Below, in pieces: positions 13,734 to 20,991 of a stretch of 25,632 nucleotides of DNA. The stretch's first letter is position 1, and every line of letters begins with the position of its first letter. The notes under the pieces were generated by a model. The model was not told the origin of the DNA. It saw only the letters and a list, made by a program, of their open reading frames with translations, and did no database searches. The position numbers and the translations under genes were made by a program. Where the stretch lies: the NCBI GenBank assembly GCA_023418255.1, contig JAEZZZ010000051.1, positions 1-25,632 on the forward strand, given 5' to 3'. The stretch is from Bacteroidota bacterium (lineage in GTDB: Bacteria; Bacteroidota; Bacteroidia; Bacteroidales; Dysgonomonadaceae).

Positions 13734-14357
13734 TTGAACATTATAGAGAAATATTTTCCACATTTGAGTGAGCATCAAAAAACACAATTTGATGCGCTTT
13801 TTGATTTATACAATGAGTGGAATGCCAAGATAAATGTTATTTCACGCAAGGACATCGAAAACCTCTATACGCATCATGTGTTGCACTCACTTGCCATCGC
13901 GCGTTATATTCAATTTGTTCCGCAAACTAAAGTGATGGATATTGGTACCGGAGGCGGTTTCCCCGGTATTCCGCTGGCCATATTATTTCCTGATGTACAT
14001 TTCACTCTGATTGACAGTATCGGAAAAAAAATTAAGGTCGTGGAGCAGGTAGCCAAATCGATAGATTTATACAATGTGGATTATCGACACTCGCGTGTGG
14101 AAGAGGAAAAGAGAAAGTTTGAGTTTGTCGTTAGCCGTGCCGTCATGGCATTGCCGCAGTTGACAAAGATTGTGAGGAAAAACATTGCCAAAGAACAGAA
14201 AAATGGACTTCCCAACGGATTGATTTGCCTTAAAGGTGGTGACGTGACGGCAGAGGTGTATCCGTTTGGCGAAAATGTGGATGTATATCCATTAAGTCGC
14301 TATTTTGAAGAGCCATTTTTTAAAACAAAGAAAATCATCTATTTATCGCTTTCATGA
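13734..14357 (+). CDS. rsmG: 16S rRNA (guanine-527 N7)-methyltransferase RsmG
   Basis: Methylates G527 of 16S rRNA with S-adenosylmethionine, in the cytoplasm. The 207-residue protein has the RsmG N-terminus (FDALFDLYNEWNAKINVISRKD, then HHVLHSL), the SAM motif VMDIGTGGGFPGIPLAIL at 67-84, and SRAVMALPQL with the later LKGGD. The start is a TTG; it gives MNIIEKYFPHLS, the normal beginning of the family, and no ATG is placed better. It is 4 bases after the DUF3298 gene, and its stop overlaps the next ATG (ATGA), which points to coupled translation in one operon. Confidence 0.95.
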   Translation: MNIIEKYFPHLSEHQKTQFDALFDLYNEWNAKINVISRKDIENLYTHHVLHSLAIARYIQFVPQTKVMDIGTGGGFPGIPLAILFPDVHFTLIDSIGKKIKVVEQVAKSIDLYNVDYRHSRVEEEKRKFEFVVSRAVMALPQLTKIVRKNIAKEQKNGLPNGLICLKGGDVTAEVYPFGENVDVYPLSRYFEEPFFKTKKIIYLSLS

Positions 14358-14752
14358 TAAACATAAACATGATGGAGAATAACCATATTCAGCATGATTT
14401 TGTGCGTTTCAAACGCTGGGCAAGAAAAAATTATGCCATATTTAGCAGTTTGAAACGCGAAATACAAATTGGTGTTCTGTCAAAGGGCATTGCAGATGCA
14501 TCATGGCAAAAAATGGACGCTTCTGATTCCTCTTATTTTTCCCATGACATGAATGCCAATCCCGATTGTCTTTTAAATGAAGAGGATGAGCCTACTCATT
14601 GTGAGGAGATGCTAAATTGGCGTTTGAGTGGCAACGCCAATTTTGTTATTCTTGAAGCTGAGCCATGCGAATATAATACGAACCGAAATATTATAACAAG
14701 ATCGGTAATGGATGCATTGCATTTATTGCCGTTTTTTTTTGATAAAACATGA
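14354..14752 (+). CDS. conserved protein of unknown function within the bio gene run
   Basis: I do not recognise a characterised family. The 132-residue product has no signal peptide or membrane helix. Its most conserved-looking part is the first third, FKRWARKNYAIFSSLKREI followed by QIGVLSKGIADA, which resembles the start of several small Bacteroidales proteins. The middle is acidic and poorly ordered (LLNEEDEPTHCEEML), and the last part, FVILEAEPCEYNT, then a helix with DALHLLPFFF, looks folded. ATGA overlaps connect it to rsmG upstream and bioB downstream, so it is translated with them. That position suggests, but does not show, a link to biotin synthesis. Confidence 0.7.
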   Translation: MININMMENNHIQHDFVRFKRWARKNYAIFSSLKREIQIGVLSKGIADASWQKMDASDSSYFSHDMNANPDCLLNEEDEPTHCEEMLNWRLSGNANFVILEAEPCEYNTNRNIITRSVMDALHLLPFFFDKT

Positions 14753-15708
14753 GATTAGAGTATTTAAAAGAAAAAGCTATAAATGGAGAGCTAATTAGCG
14801 AAGAAGAGGCCTGTTGGCTTGCTTTCGAGGCGGAAAAAGACATCTTGTATGATGCCGCACACGAGATTACGAAGAAATGTGCATCGGCAACGTTCGAAAT
14901 GTGTTCCATCATCAATGCCAAATCCGGAAAATGTCCCGAAGATTGTAAATGGTGCGCACAATCAGCGCATTACGCGGTTTCGGTAAATTCATACGAATTT
15001 ATCGGCAACGAAGAGTGCTTGCGGCACGCAAAGCATAATTATTCGCAAGGCGTAAAACGCTTTTCACTCGTAACCAGTGGTCGTGCATTATCCTCCGGAA
15101 GCTTAATGCAAATGAAAAGAGCACACCAACGCATCAAAGAAAATAGCCCTATAAAGCAATGCGCATCTATGGGGTTGCTCAACGAAGAACAACTGAAAGA
15201 ACTTTACGCTGCCGGCGTAGTGCGCTATCATTGCAATTTGGAAACGGCAGCGAGCCATTTTCCTAATTTATGCAGCACACACACGCAAGAACAAAAAATA
15301 GAGACCATCATGGCTGCACGAAAAGTGGGCATGGATATCTGTTGTGGTGGTATCATTGGAATGCAAGAAACCATGCGGCAACGCATAGAGTTTGCATTTA
15401 CATTGCGCGATTTGAATGTGAAGTCCATTCCGCTGAATATTTTGCAGCCAATTGACGGAACGCCTTTGGGTGATGCAGAGCCGTTGACAGACGATGAAAT
15501 TTTCACCACGTTGTCGCTGTTTCGATTTATCAATCCTTCGGCATATTTACGTTTTGCCGGAGGGAGAGCGCAATTGAGCAAAAAAGCGATGCTGAAGTGT
15601 TTGTACATCGGCATCAATTCTGCCATTGTGGGAGATATGCTCACCACGTTGGGTTCCAATATTAAAGAAGACAAAGAAATGATTACAAAAGCCGGATATA
15701 GATTATGA
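14749..15708 (+). CDS. bioB: biotin synthase
   Basis: Radical SAM enzyme that inserts sulfur into dethiobiotin to give biotin. The radical SAM cluster motif is CPEDCKWC (Cys62, 66, 69). Family landmarks: FSLVTSGRA at 105-113, IKQCASMGLL (Cys138), YHCNLET at 160-166, DICCGGIIGM at 197-205 and YLRFAGGRAQ with Arg268. Compared with the E. coli enzyme, the first auxiliary-cluster ligand (Cys97 there) is Ser106, while Cys138 and Cys198 match the other two and Arg268 matches the bridging Arg260. Extra cysteines appear at 162 and 199, and Glu165 replaces Asp155. 319 residues is normal. It overlaps both neighbours by ATGA. Confidence 0.95.
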   Translation: MRLEYLKEKAINGELISEEEACWLAFEAEKDILYDAAHEITKKCASATFEMCSIINAKSGKCPEDCKWCAQSAHYAVSVNSYEFIGNEECLRHAKHNYSQGVKRFSLVTSGRALSSGSLMQMKRAHQRIKENSPIKQCASMGLLNEEQLKELYAAGVVRYHCNLETAASHFPNLCSTHTQEQKIETIMAARKVGMDICCGGIIGMQETMRQRIEFAFTLRDLNVKSIPLNILQPIDGTPLGDAEPLTDDEIFTTLSLFRFINPSAYLRFAGGRAQLSKKAMLKCLYIGINSAIVGDMLTTLGSNIKEDKEMITKAGYRL

Positions 15709-16988
15709 ACGATATCGAATTTGACAAAACGCATTTGTGGCATCCCTATACTTCCATGATGGAGCCATTGCCTGTGTATAAAGTGCATCGTGCACAAGGT
15801 GTTTATCTTTACTTAGAAGATGGGCGCACGCTTATTGATGGCATGTCGTCGTGGTGGTGTGCTATCCATGGATACAATCATCCTGAATTGAATCGAGCCA
15901 TCAACGAACAGCTACAAAAAATGTCGCACGTGATGTTTGGAGGAATAACACATGAGCCTGCCATAACTTTGGGTCGGCTCTTGCTTGACGTTGTTCCGCC
16001 AAGTTTGCAAAAAATATTTTTTGCCGATTCCGGTTCTGTGGCGGTGGAGGTGTCAATGAAAATGGCAGTACAATATTTTCACGCTAAAGGGAAGAGTGAA
16101 AAAACCAACTTTGCAACCATTCGTAGCGGTTACCATGGCGACACATGGAATGCGATGTCGGTTTGCGACCCGGTAACAGGAATGCACTCTATTTTCGGAA
16201 ATGCCTTGCCCACGAGATATTTCGTGCCATCGCCATCGTGTACAATTTACGATGCATGGCGCGACAATGATTTTGATGCCATGAAGCAACTCATCGAAAA
16301 GCATCACCAAACGCTTGCAGCAGTAGTTTTAGAACCTATTGTGCAAGGAGCCGGAGGGATGCGATTTTATCACCCTCAATATTTGTGCCACCTGTCGGAA
16401 ATATGCGAAACATACGATGTGCTGTTGATTTTTGATGAAATTGCCACCGGATTTGGGCGCACGGGAAAAATGTTCGCGGCCGAACACGCCAACGTAGAGC
16501 CTGATATCATGTGCATTGGCAAAGCGTTAACAGGCGGTTACGTTACCCTTTCAGCCGTTCTTACAACCAACAAGGTTGCCGACACCATTTCGTCGCGCGC
16601 GCCTCATGTTTTTATGCACGGTCCCACGTTTATGGCAAATCCGTTGGCGTGCGCCGTCGCGGCAGCATCCGTTCGGCTTTTGTTGGCAAGCGATTGGCAG
16701 GGCAACATTGCGCGAATTGAAAAGCAACTCGCCGATGGATTGGCCGCCGCGACAGCGTTGTCGAGCGTTGCCGACGTGCGAGTGTTGGGAGCCATCGGCG
16801 TGGTGGAAATGAAGCGGCCGGTCGATATGGCGCGAATGCAACGCCTTTTTGTTGAACGAGGTATTTGGGTGCGTCCCTTCGGAAAACTTGTTTATGTGAT
16901 GCCGCCATATATCATTGCCACCGATGAGTTGGCAAAACTTCTGACAGAATTAATTCATGTATTAAAGGTTTATGAAAAGGATATTTGA
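15705..16988 (+). CDS. bioA: adenosylmethionine-8-amino-7-oxononanoate aminotransferase
   Basis: Transfers the amino group of SAM to KAPA (8-amino-7-oxononanoate), giving DAPA, with PLP as cofactor, in the cytoplasm. Landmarks: HLWHPYTSM at the N-terminus, SSWWCAIHGYNHP (Trp50, Trp51) typical of BioA, GYHGDTWNAM with Tyr143, LIFDEIATGFGRTG (241-254, cofactor-ring Asp244) and the Schiff-base lysine Lys273 in CIGKALTGGY. 427 residues is the usual length. The start overlaps the bioB stop (ATGA), and the 3' end overlaps bioF by 17 bases, so bioF must be translated by reinitiation or from its own site inside bioA. GC content is visibly higher near 16550-16850 than in the genes around it. Confidence 0.96.
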   Translation: MNDIEFDKTHLWHPYTSMMEPLPVYKVHRAQGVYLYLEDGRTLIDGMSSWWCAIHGYNHPELNRAINEQLQKMSHVMFGGITHEPAITLGRLLLDVVPPSLQKIFFADSGSVAVEVSMKMAVQYFHAKGKSEKTNFATIRSGYHGDTWNAMSVCDPVTGMHSIFGNALPTRYFVPSPSCTIYDAWRDNDFDAMKQLIEKHHQTLAAVVLEPIVQGAGGMRFYHPQYLCHLSEICETYDVLLIFDEIATGFGRTGKMFAAEHANVEPDIMCIGKALTGGYVTLSAVLTTNKVADTISSRAPHVFMHGPTFMANPLACAVAAASVRLLLASDWQGNIARIEKQLADGLAAATALSSVADVRVLGAIGVVEMKRPVDMARMQRLFVERGIWVRPFGKLVYVMPPYIIATDELAKLLTELIHVLKVYEKDI

Positions 16989-18105
16989 GGATTACGACTT
17001 GGCTTTGCAAAAATTCAGGAATGAAGGAAGATTGCGTTCCATTCCCGATGTTTTGAATACATCCGAAATGTTCAATCTTTCATCGAACGATTATCTCGGA
17101 TTGGCGCAAAACATGGAACTTAGACGTTTGTTTATAAAAGAATTGTCGGAAGATGGGTTCCCTCCATTTTCATCCTCGTCAGCGCGTTTGCTAATCGGAA
17201 ATTTCGCTGCTCACGAAGAATTGGAGGAAACACTTTGTCGTCTGTATGGGCGTGCTTCATTGCTTTTCAACAGCGGCTACCACGCCAATATCGGCATCAT
17301 TCCGGCGTTAGCCGATAAGCAAACACTTATTCTTGCCGATAAATGGGTGCATGCAAGCATTATTGACGGTATTCGTTTGTCGGAAGCGCGAACTATCCGT
17401 TATCGGCATGGTGATTATCAACAACTGACGCAATTGCTTCACAAACATGTGGCAAGCTATAAGCGTGTGATAATCATCACGGAAAGTGTTTTTAGTATGG
17501 ATGGCGACGAGGCTGACCTTTGGACCCTTGTGGCGCTTAAAAATCAATTTCAAAATGTGATACTCTATGTCGATGAGGCACACGCCGTAGGCGTTCGTGG
17601 GAAAAAAGGCTTAGGATGTGCGGAAGAAAAAGAGTGTATGCAGGAAATTGATGTTTTGATAGGAACATTTGGCAAAGCACTTGCTTCGGTTGGCGCATTT
17701 GTTATTTGCGACGAGCTGATAAAACGCTACATCGTTAACAGCGCACGTTCCTTTATATTTTCTACATCGTTGCCACCGATAAACGCGCTGTGGAGCAATT
17801 TTATCATGAAACGCTTGGAAGCGTTTATTGATGAGCGAAAGCATCTTCAACAGATTGGTCGCGAATTTCGAAAACAGCTTGCTGACAATGGTGTTAAAAC
17901 ATCCTCGACCTCGCATATAGTTCCGTTTATTGTGGGTGAAAGCGAGAAGGCCACGCATTTGTCGGAAGAGTTGCGACAAAACGGATTTTATGTGTTGCCC
18001 ATTCGTCCGCCAACAGTTCCGCAAGGAACCGCGCGCTTGCGTTTTTCCTTTACAGCCAATATGCCGCTTGATGCGATAGATAGATTGATTACGCTCTTGT
18101 TATAA
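16972..18105 (+). CDS. bioF: 8-amino-7-oxononanoate synthase
   Basis: PLP enzyme of the alpha-oxoamine synthase family that condenses pimeloyl-ACP with L-alanine to give KAPA. Landmarks: NLSSNDYLGLA at 35-45, the substrate loop SSSSARLLIGN, FNSGYHANIG at 99-108, ESVFSMDGDEADL at 171-183, YVDEAHAVGVRG (199-210) and the cofactor lysine Lys235 in GTFGKALASVG. 377 residues is normal. The ATG at 16972 lies inside the end of bioA (17-base overlap). bioG follows after 11 bases. Confidence 0.95.
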   Translation: MKRIFEDYDLALQKFRNEGRLRSIPDVLNTSEMFNLSSNDYLGLAQNMELRRLFIKELSEDGFPPFSSSSARLLIGNFAAHEELEETLCRLYGRASLLFNSGYHANIGIIPALADKQTLILADKWVHASIIDGIRLSEARTIRYRHGDYQQLTQLLHKHVASYKRVIIITESVFSMDGDEADLWTLVALKNQFQNVILYVDEAHAVGVRGKKGLGCAEEKECMQEIDVLIGTFGKALASVGAFVICDELIKRYIVNSARSFIFSTSLPPINALWSNFIMKRLEAFIDERKHLQQIGREFRKQLADNGVKTSSTSHIVPFIVGESEKATHLSEELRQNGFYVLPIRPPTVPQGTARLRFSFTANMPLDAIDRLITLLL

Positions 18106-18116
18106 TAGATGGAAAT

Positions 18117-18758
18117 ATGCGATACGAATTTATAAAACAACAACACTCGGAACGACTGACACTTCTATTTGCCGGTTGGGCGATGAGCGCGAAAGATTTT
18201 GATTTTCTATCGGTTATGGAAGACGATTTGCTTGTCTGTTCCGATTATAGAGTGCTCGAATTTGATGAAAGCCATTTGACCTCTTATGTTAATGTTCGGC
18301 TGATTGGCTATTCCATGGGGGTTTGGGCAGCCTCTTTTCTGTTGAGGAACAGAAATATTCCTTTTTCTGAAAGAATAGCCATCAACGGAACAATGTTTCC
18401 CGTGGACGATAAAAAAGGCATTCCTATACCTATTTATGAAGGAACAAAAAATGGACTGACCGAAGAGTCGCTGCAAAAATTCTATCGACGAATGTGTGGT
18501 TCTCGAAACGAGGGTATTCACTTTTTACAAAATACGGAGACCAAAAACATCCGGTATTTGCAACAAGAATTGGCTGTTTTGTTTGAGGCGTCAAAAGCAT
18601 CTGATGCACCCACGTTTGATTGGGATAGTGTCATCATAAGTACGAACGATTATATTTTCCCTACCCTGAATCAGCGTCAAGCGTGGCAACAAAACTCATC
18701 TGTTCGGTTGGTAGAAGCTCCGCACTTTTCACAAGAATTGTTTAAACAGATTGTTTAG
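18117..18758 (+). CDS. bioG: pimeloyl-[acyl-carrier protein] methyl ester esterase BioG
   Basis: Removes the methyl ester from pimeloyl-ACP methyl ester at the end of the modified fatty-acid cycle, releasing pimeloyl-ACP for BioF. The product has 213 residues and the alpha/beta-hydrolase layout of BioG (DUF452): strand with LTLLFAGWAMSAKDF, nucleophile motif GYSMGVW with Ser66, INGTMFPVDDKKGIP, a candidate acid at Asp178 (STNDYIFP) and His203 in EAPHFSQE. It stands where many bacteria have bioH, and is followed 5 bases later by bioC, its partner. Confidence 0.9.
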   Translation: MRYEFIKQQHSERLTLLFAGWAMSAKDFDFLSVMEDDLLVCSDYRVLEFDESHLTSYVNVRLIGYSMGVWAASFLLRNRNIPFSERIAINGTMFPVDDKKGIPIPIYEGTKNGLTEESLQKFYRRMCGSRNEGIHFLQNTETKNIRYLQQELAVLFEASKASDAPTFDWDSVIISTNDYIFPTLNQRQAWQQNSSVRLVEAPHFSQELFKQIV

Positions 18759-18763
18759 AATGT

Positions 18764-19525
18764 ATGGATAAATCTCTATTAGTAAGCCGATTTTCTAAGG
18801 CTATCGAGACCTATGACGACGATGCGAAAATACAACAAGAAGTTGCATTGCAGATGCTTGATTTGCTTTGTCCGTACTGTTGTTCAAAAATTCATAAAGC
18901 GGTAGAGATTGGCTGTGGAACCGGTTTTTACTCGCGCCTTATCGCGAATACGTTTCAGCCTGAAATATTTATTCTAAACGATATTTGTCATACCATGGAA
19001 ACGATGTGTAACGATATATTTTCTCGCGAAAACTATACGTTTATAGAAGGTGACGCTGAAGTGTGGGATTTGCCTCCTAACATTGATTTACTCACATCCT
19101 GTTCTACGTTTCAATGGTTTCAACATCCGGCCCGCTTTTTCCAAAAAGCATACGAAAAGATGAACCAAAACGGCATTTTTGCCTTTTCAACCTATGGAAA
19201 TAAAAATTTGGACGAAGTAGCGACGCTCACCGGAAACGCCCTTCCATACAATACGTTGGACGAACTTTCCGAAATGCTTCACAACGCTGATTTTTCCATT
19301 ATATTGGCAAAAGAAGAAATACGAACACTCGTGTTTAAAACCCCCTTGGATGTACTTTATCACATGAAGCGCACCGGAATAAACGGCGTTTCGTCTGTGG
19401 CATGGACAAAAGAAACGGTACGTCGTTTTTCCGAAGAGTACATGGATCAATTTTCAAATAAAAACAACGAGGTGATACTAACATATCATCCCATCTATTT
19501 TATAGCAAAAAAGCAAAACGTATGA
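18764..19525 (+). CDS. bioC: malonyl-ACP O-methyltransferase BioC
   Basis: Methylates the free carboxyl of malonyl-ACP so that it can enter fatty-acid elongation as a disguised substrate, opening pimelate synthesis. The N-terminus VSRFSKAIETYDDDAKIQQEVA is the BioC signature, and the SAM site is VEIGCGTGFYSRLI at 47-60. Then follow the acidic GDAEVWDLP and TSCSTFQWFQHPARFF. 253 residues is normal. The ATG is 5 bases after the bioG stop, and the gene ends in an ATGA overlap with bioD. Confidence 0.93.
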   Translation: MDKSLLVSRFSKAIETYDDDAKIQQEVALQMLDLLCPYCCSKIHKAVEIGCGTGFYSRLIANTFQPEIFILNDICHTMETMCNDIFSRENYTFIEGDAEVWDLPPNIDLLTSCSTFQWFQHPARFFQKAYEKMNQNGIFAFSTYGNKNLDEVATLTGNALPYNTLDELSEMLHNADFSIILAKEEIRTLVFKTPLDVLYHMKRTGINGVSSVAWTKETVRRFSEEYMDQFSNKNNEVILTYHPIYFIAKKQNV

Positions 19526-20166
19526 AAAAAACATATTTTGTAAGCGGTATCGATACCGATATTGGTAAAAGTTACGCCGTAGGCTATCTTGCCGCCAAAT
19601 GGAGAGGCGAAGGTAAACGAGTGATTACTCAGAAATTCATTCAAACAGGAAATGATGATGTATCAGAAGATATTCTCTTACACCGAAAAATAATGAAAAC
19701 AGAGCTGTTGCCGGAAGACAAAAGCAAACTGACTATGCCTGAAATTTTCACTTATCCCGCATCGCCACATCTGGCAGCCAAAATTGATAATCGAGCCATC
19801 CGCTTCGATAAAATAGAAACTGCTACGAAAACCTTGTTGGAGACGTACGATATTGTGTTGATTGAAGGCGCGGGAGGATTGATGGTGCCACTTACCGAAA
19901 CTTTGTTGACGATTGATTATGTAGAGAAAAATCGCCTTCCGCTAATATTTGTGACGTCCGGAAAGCTGGGCAGCATTAATCATACCTTACTCAGTTTTGA
20001 AGCAATCGAACGCCGAGGAATATCCCTTGTTCTGTTGGTTTACAACCTATTTAGTATGCACCCCGACGATCGCATTGAAAAAGATACTGAGGAATATATC
20101 CGTAAAGAGGTCTGCAAACGTTTTCCGCAAGCACAATTTGTGAAGTTGCCACGATTTAACTATTAA
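19522..20166 (+). CDS. bioD: dethiobiotin synthetase
   Basis: Forms the ureido ring of dethiobiotin from DAPA, CO2 and ATP. The P-loop is GIDTDIGKS (9-17); family enzymes mostly have GTDTxVGKT, so this is a mild variant with Lys16 retained. QKFIQTG at 38-44, the ASPHLAA segment and IEGAGGLMVPL near 113-123 are the expected CO2/DAPA site elements. The nucleotide-base region is less clear. 214 residues is normal. It is the last gene of the run; no good terminator follows before the next promoter box at 20216. Confidence 0.94.
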   Translation: MKKTYFVSGIDTDIGKSYAVGYLAAKWRGEGKRVITQKFIQTGNDDVSEDILLHRKIMKTELLPEDKSKLTMPEIFTYPASPHLAAKIDNRAIRFDKIETATKTLLETYDIVLIEGAGGLMVPLTETLLTIDYVEKNRLPLIFVTSGKLGSINHTLLSFEAIERRGISLVLLVYNLFSMHPDDRIEKDTEEYIRKEVCKRFPQAQFVKLPRFNY

Positions 20167-20215
20167 AATAATCCTTAAAAGCCTGCCATTTCGTTTTTAA
20201 TTCAGAAAATTGATG

Positions 20216-20223
20216 TACATTTG
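20216..20223 (+). promoter_or_regulatory. promoter -7 box before MBL-fold gene
   Basis: TACATTTG matches TAnnTTTG and lies 73 bases before the start at 20296. The -33 part is not clear. Confidence 0.4.
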
Positions 20224-20295
20224 TAAGAATTAATTCATAAATTTTTGTATAAATCGGAGCATCCGATACGATAATAAATCTGGCACCGGAAGATA

Positions 20296-20946
20296 ATGAA
20301 AATTAAGATATTTGAATTTAACCCATTAGCGGTAAACACTTACATCCTTTCTGACGAAACGAATGAGTGCGTCATAATTGATGCCGCCTGTTTTTTTCCC
20401 GACGAACGAAAAAAGCTGATCCAATATATTATCGATAACCAATTGGTCGTAAAACATCTTCTCAATACGCATCTGCATTTTGACCATATTTTTGGTGTTA
20501 ATGTCGTTGCCAATCAGTTTAATGTGGGAATGCAGTGCCATCAAGGCGATCTGTTTTTGTTGGACGATGTGCCCGGACAGCTCCGCATGTTTGGCATACC
20601 TACCACATTTGATTTCACACCCAAGGTGGGAGCATTGCTCAACGAAAAAAGCACCATAATATTTGGAAATCAGATGTTTCGAGTCCTGCATATACCCGGA
20701 CATTCGCCCGGGAGTCTCGTTTTCTACAACGAAAAAGAAAAATGTGTATTTGTGGGTGACGTGCTTTTTAAGGGAAGTATCGGACGCACCGATTTGCTCG
20801 GCGGTAGTTACGAAGCACTTATCGAAGGAATTCAAACCAAACTGTGGGCGCTACCCTCAGAAACAGTTGTTTATCCGGGACACGGTCCCGCCACGACCAT
20901 AGAAGAAGAAAAAATACACAATCCCTTTGTGGGAATAAATATCTAA
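20296..20946 (+). CDS. metallo-beta-lactamase-fold hydrolase, glyoxalase II-like
   Basis: A 216-residue cytoplasmic protein with the MBL fold and a two-metal site. Ligands visible: THLHFDH (His59, His61, Asp63, His64), GHSPGS (His136), FVGDVLF (Asp155) and YPGHGPAT (His196). The short layout FNPLAVNTYIL at the start and the FKGSIGRTDLLGG segment are typical of the YcbL-like branch of hydroxyacylglutathione hydrolases. It lacks the long C-terminal helical domain of classical glyoxalase II, so the true substrate thioester is not known. It has its own promoter candidate and is followed by gcvP after 45 bases. Confidence 0.9.
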   Translation: MKIKIFEFNPLAVNTYILSDETNECVIIDAACFFPDERKKLIQYIIDNQLVVKHLLNTHLHFDHIFGVNVVANQFNVGMQCHQGDLFLLDDVPGQLRMFGIPTTFDFTPKVGALLNEKSTIIFGNQMFRVLHIPGHSPGSLVFYNEKEKCVFVGDVLFKGSIGRTDLLGGSYEALIEGIQTKLWALPSETVVYPGHGPATTIEEEKIHNPFVGINI

Positions 20947-20991
20947 ATAAAAATAAATATATTATAGATCTTTAATTCAACTAAGAATATT

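Noticed and set aside
15228..15797. Minus-strand frame of 189 codons across bioB and bioA
   Set aside because: Antisense of two well-supported genes, no domain, and no promoter.
16550..16850. Higher-GC part of bioA as transferred DNA
   Set aside because: Local and inside one continuous, conserved frame; no junction or mobile signature.
20326..20835. Minus-strand frame of 169 codons
   Set aside because: Antisense shadow of the MBL-fold gene, whose metal ligands are all in place on the plus strand.
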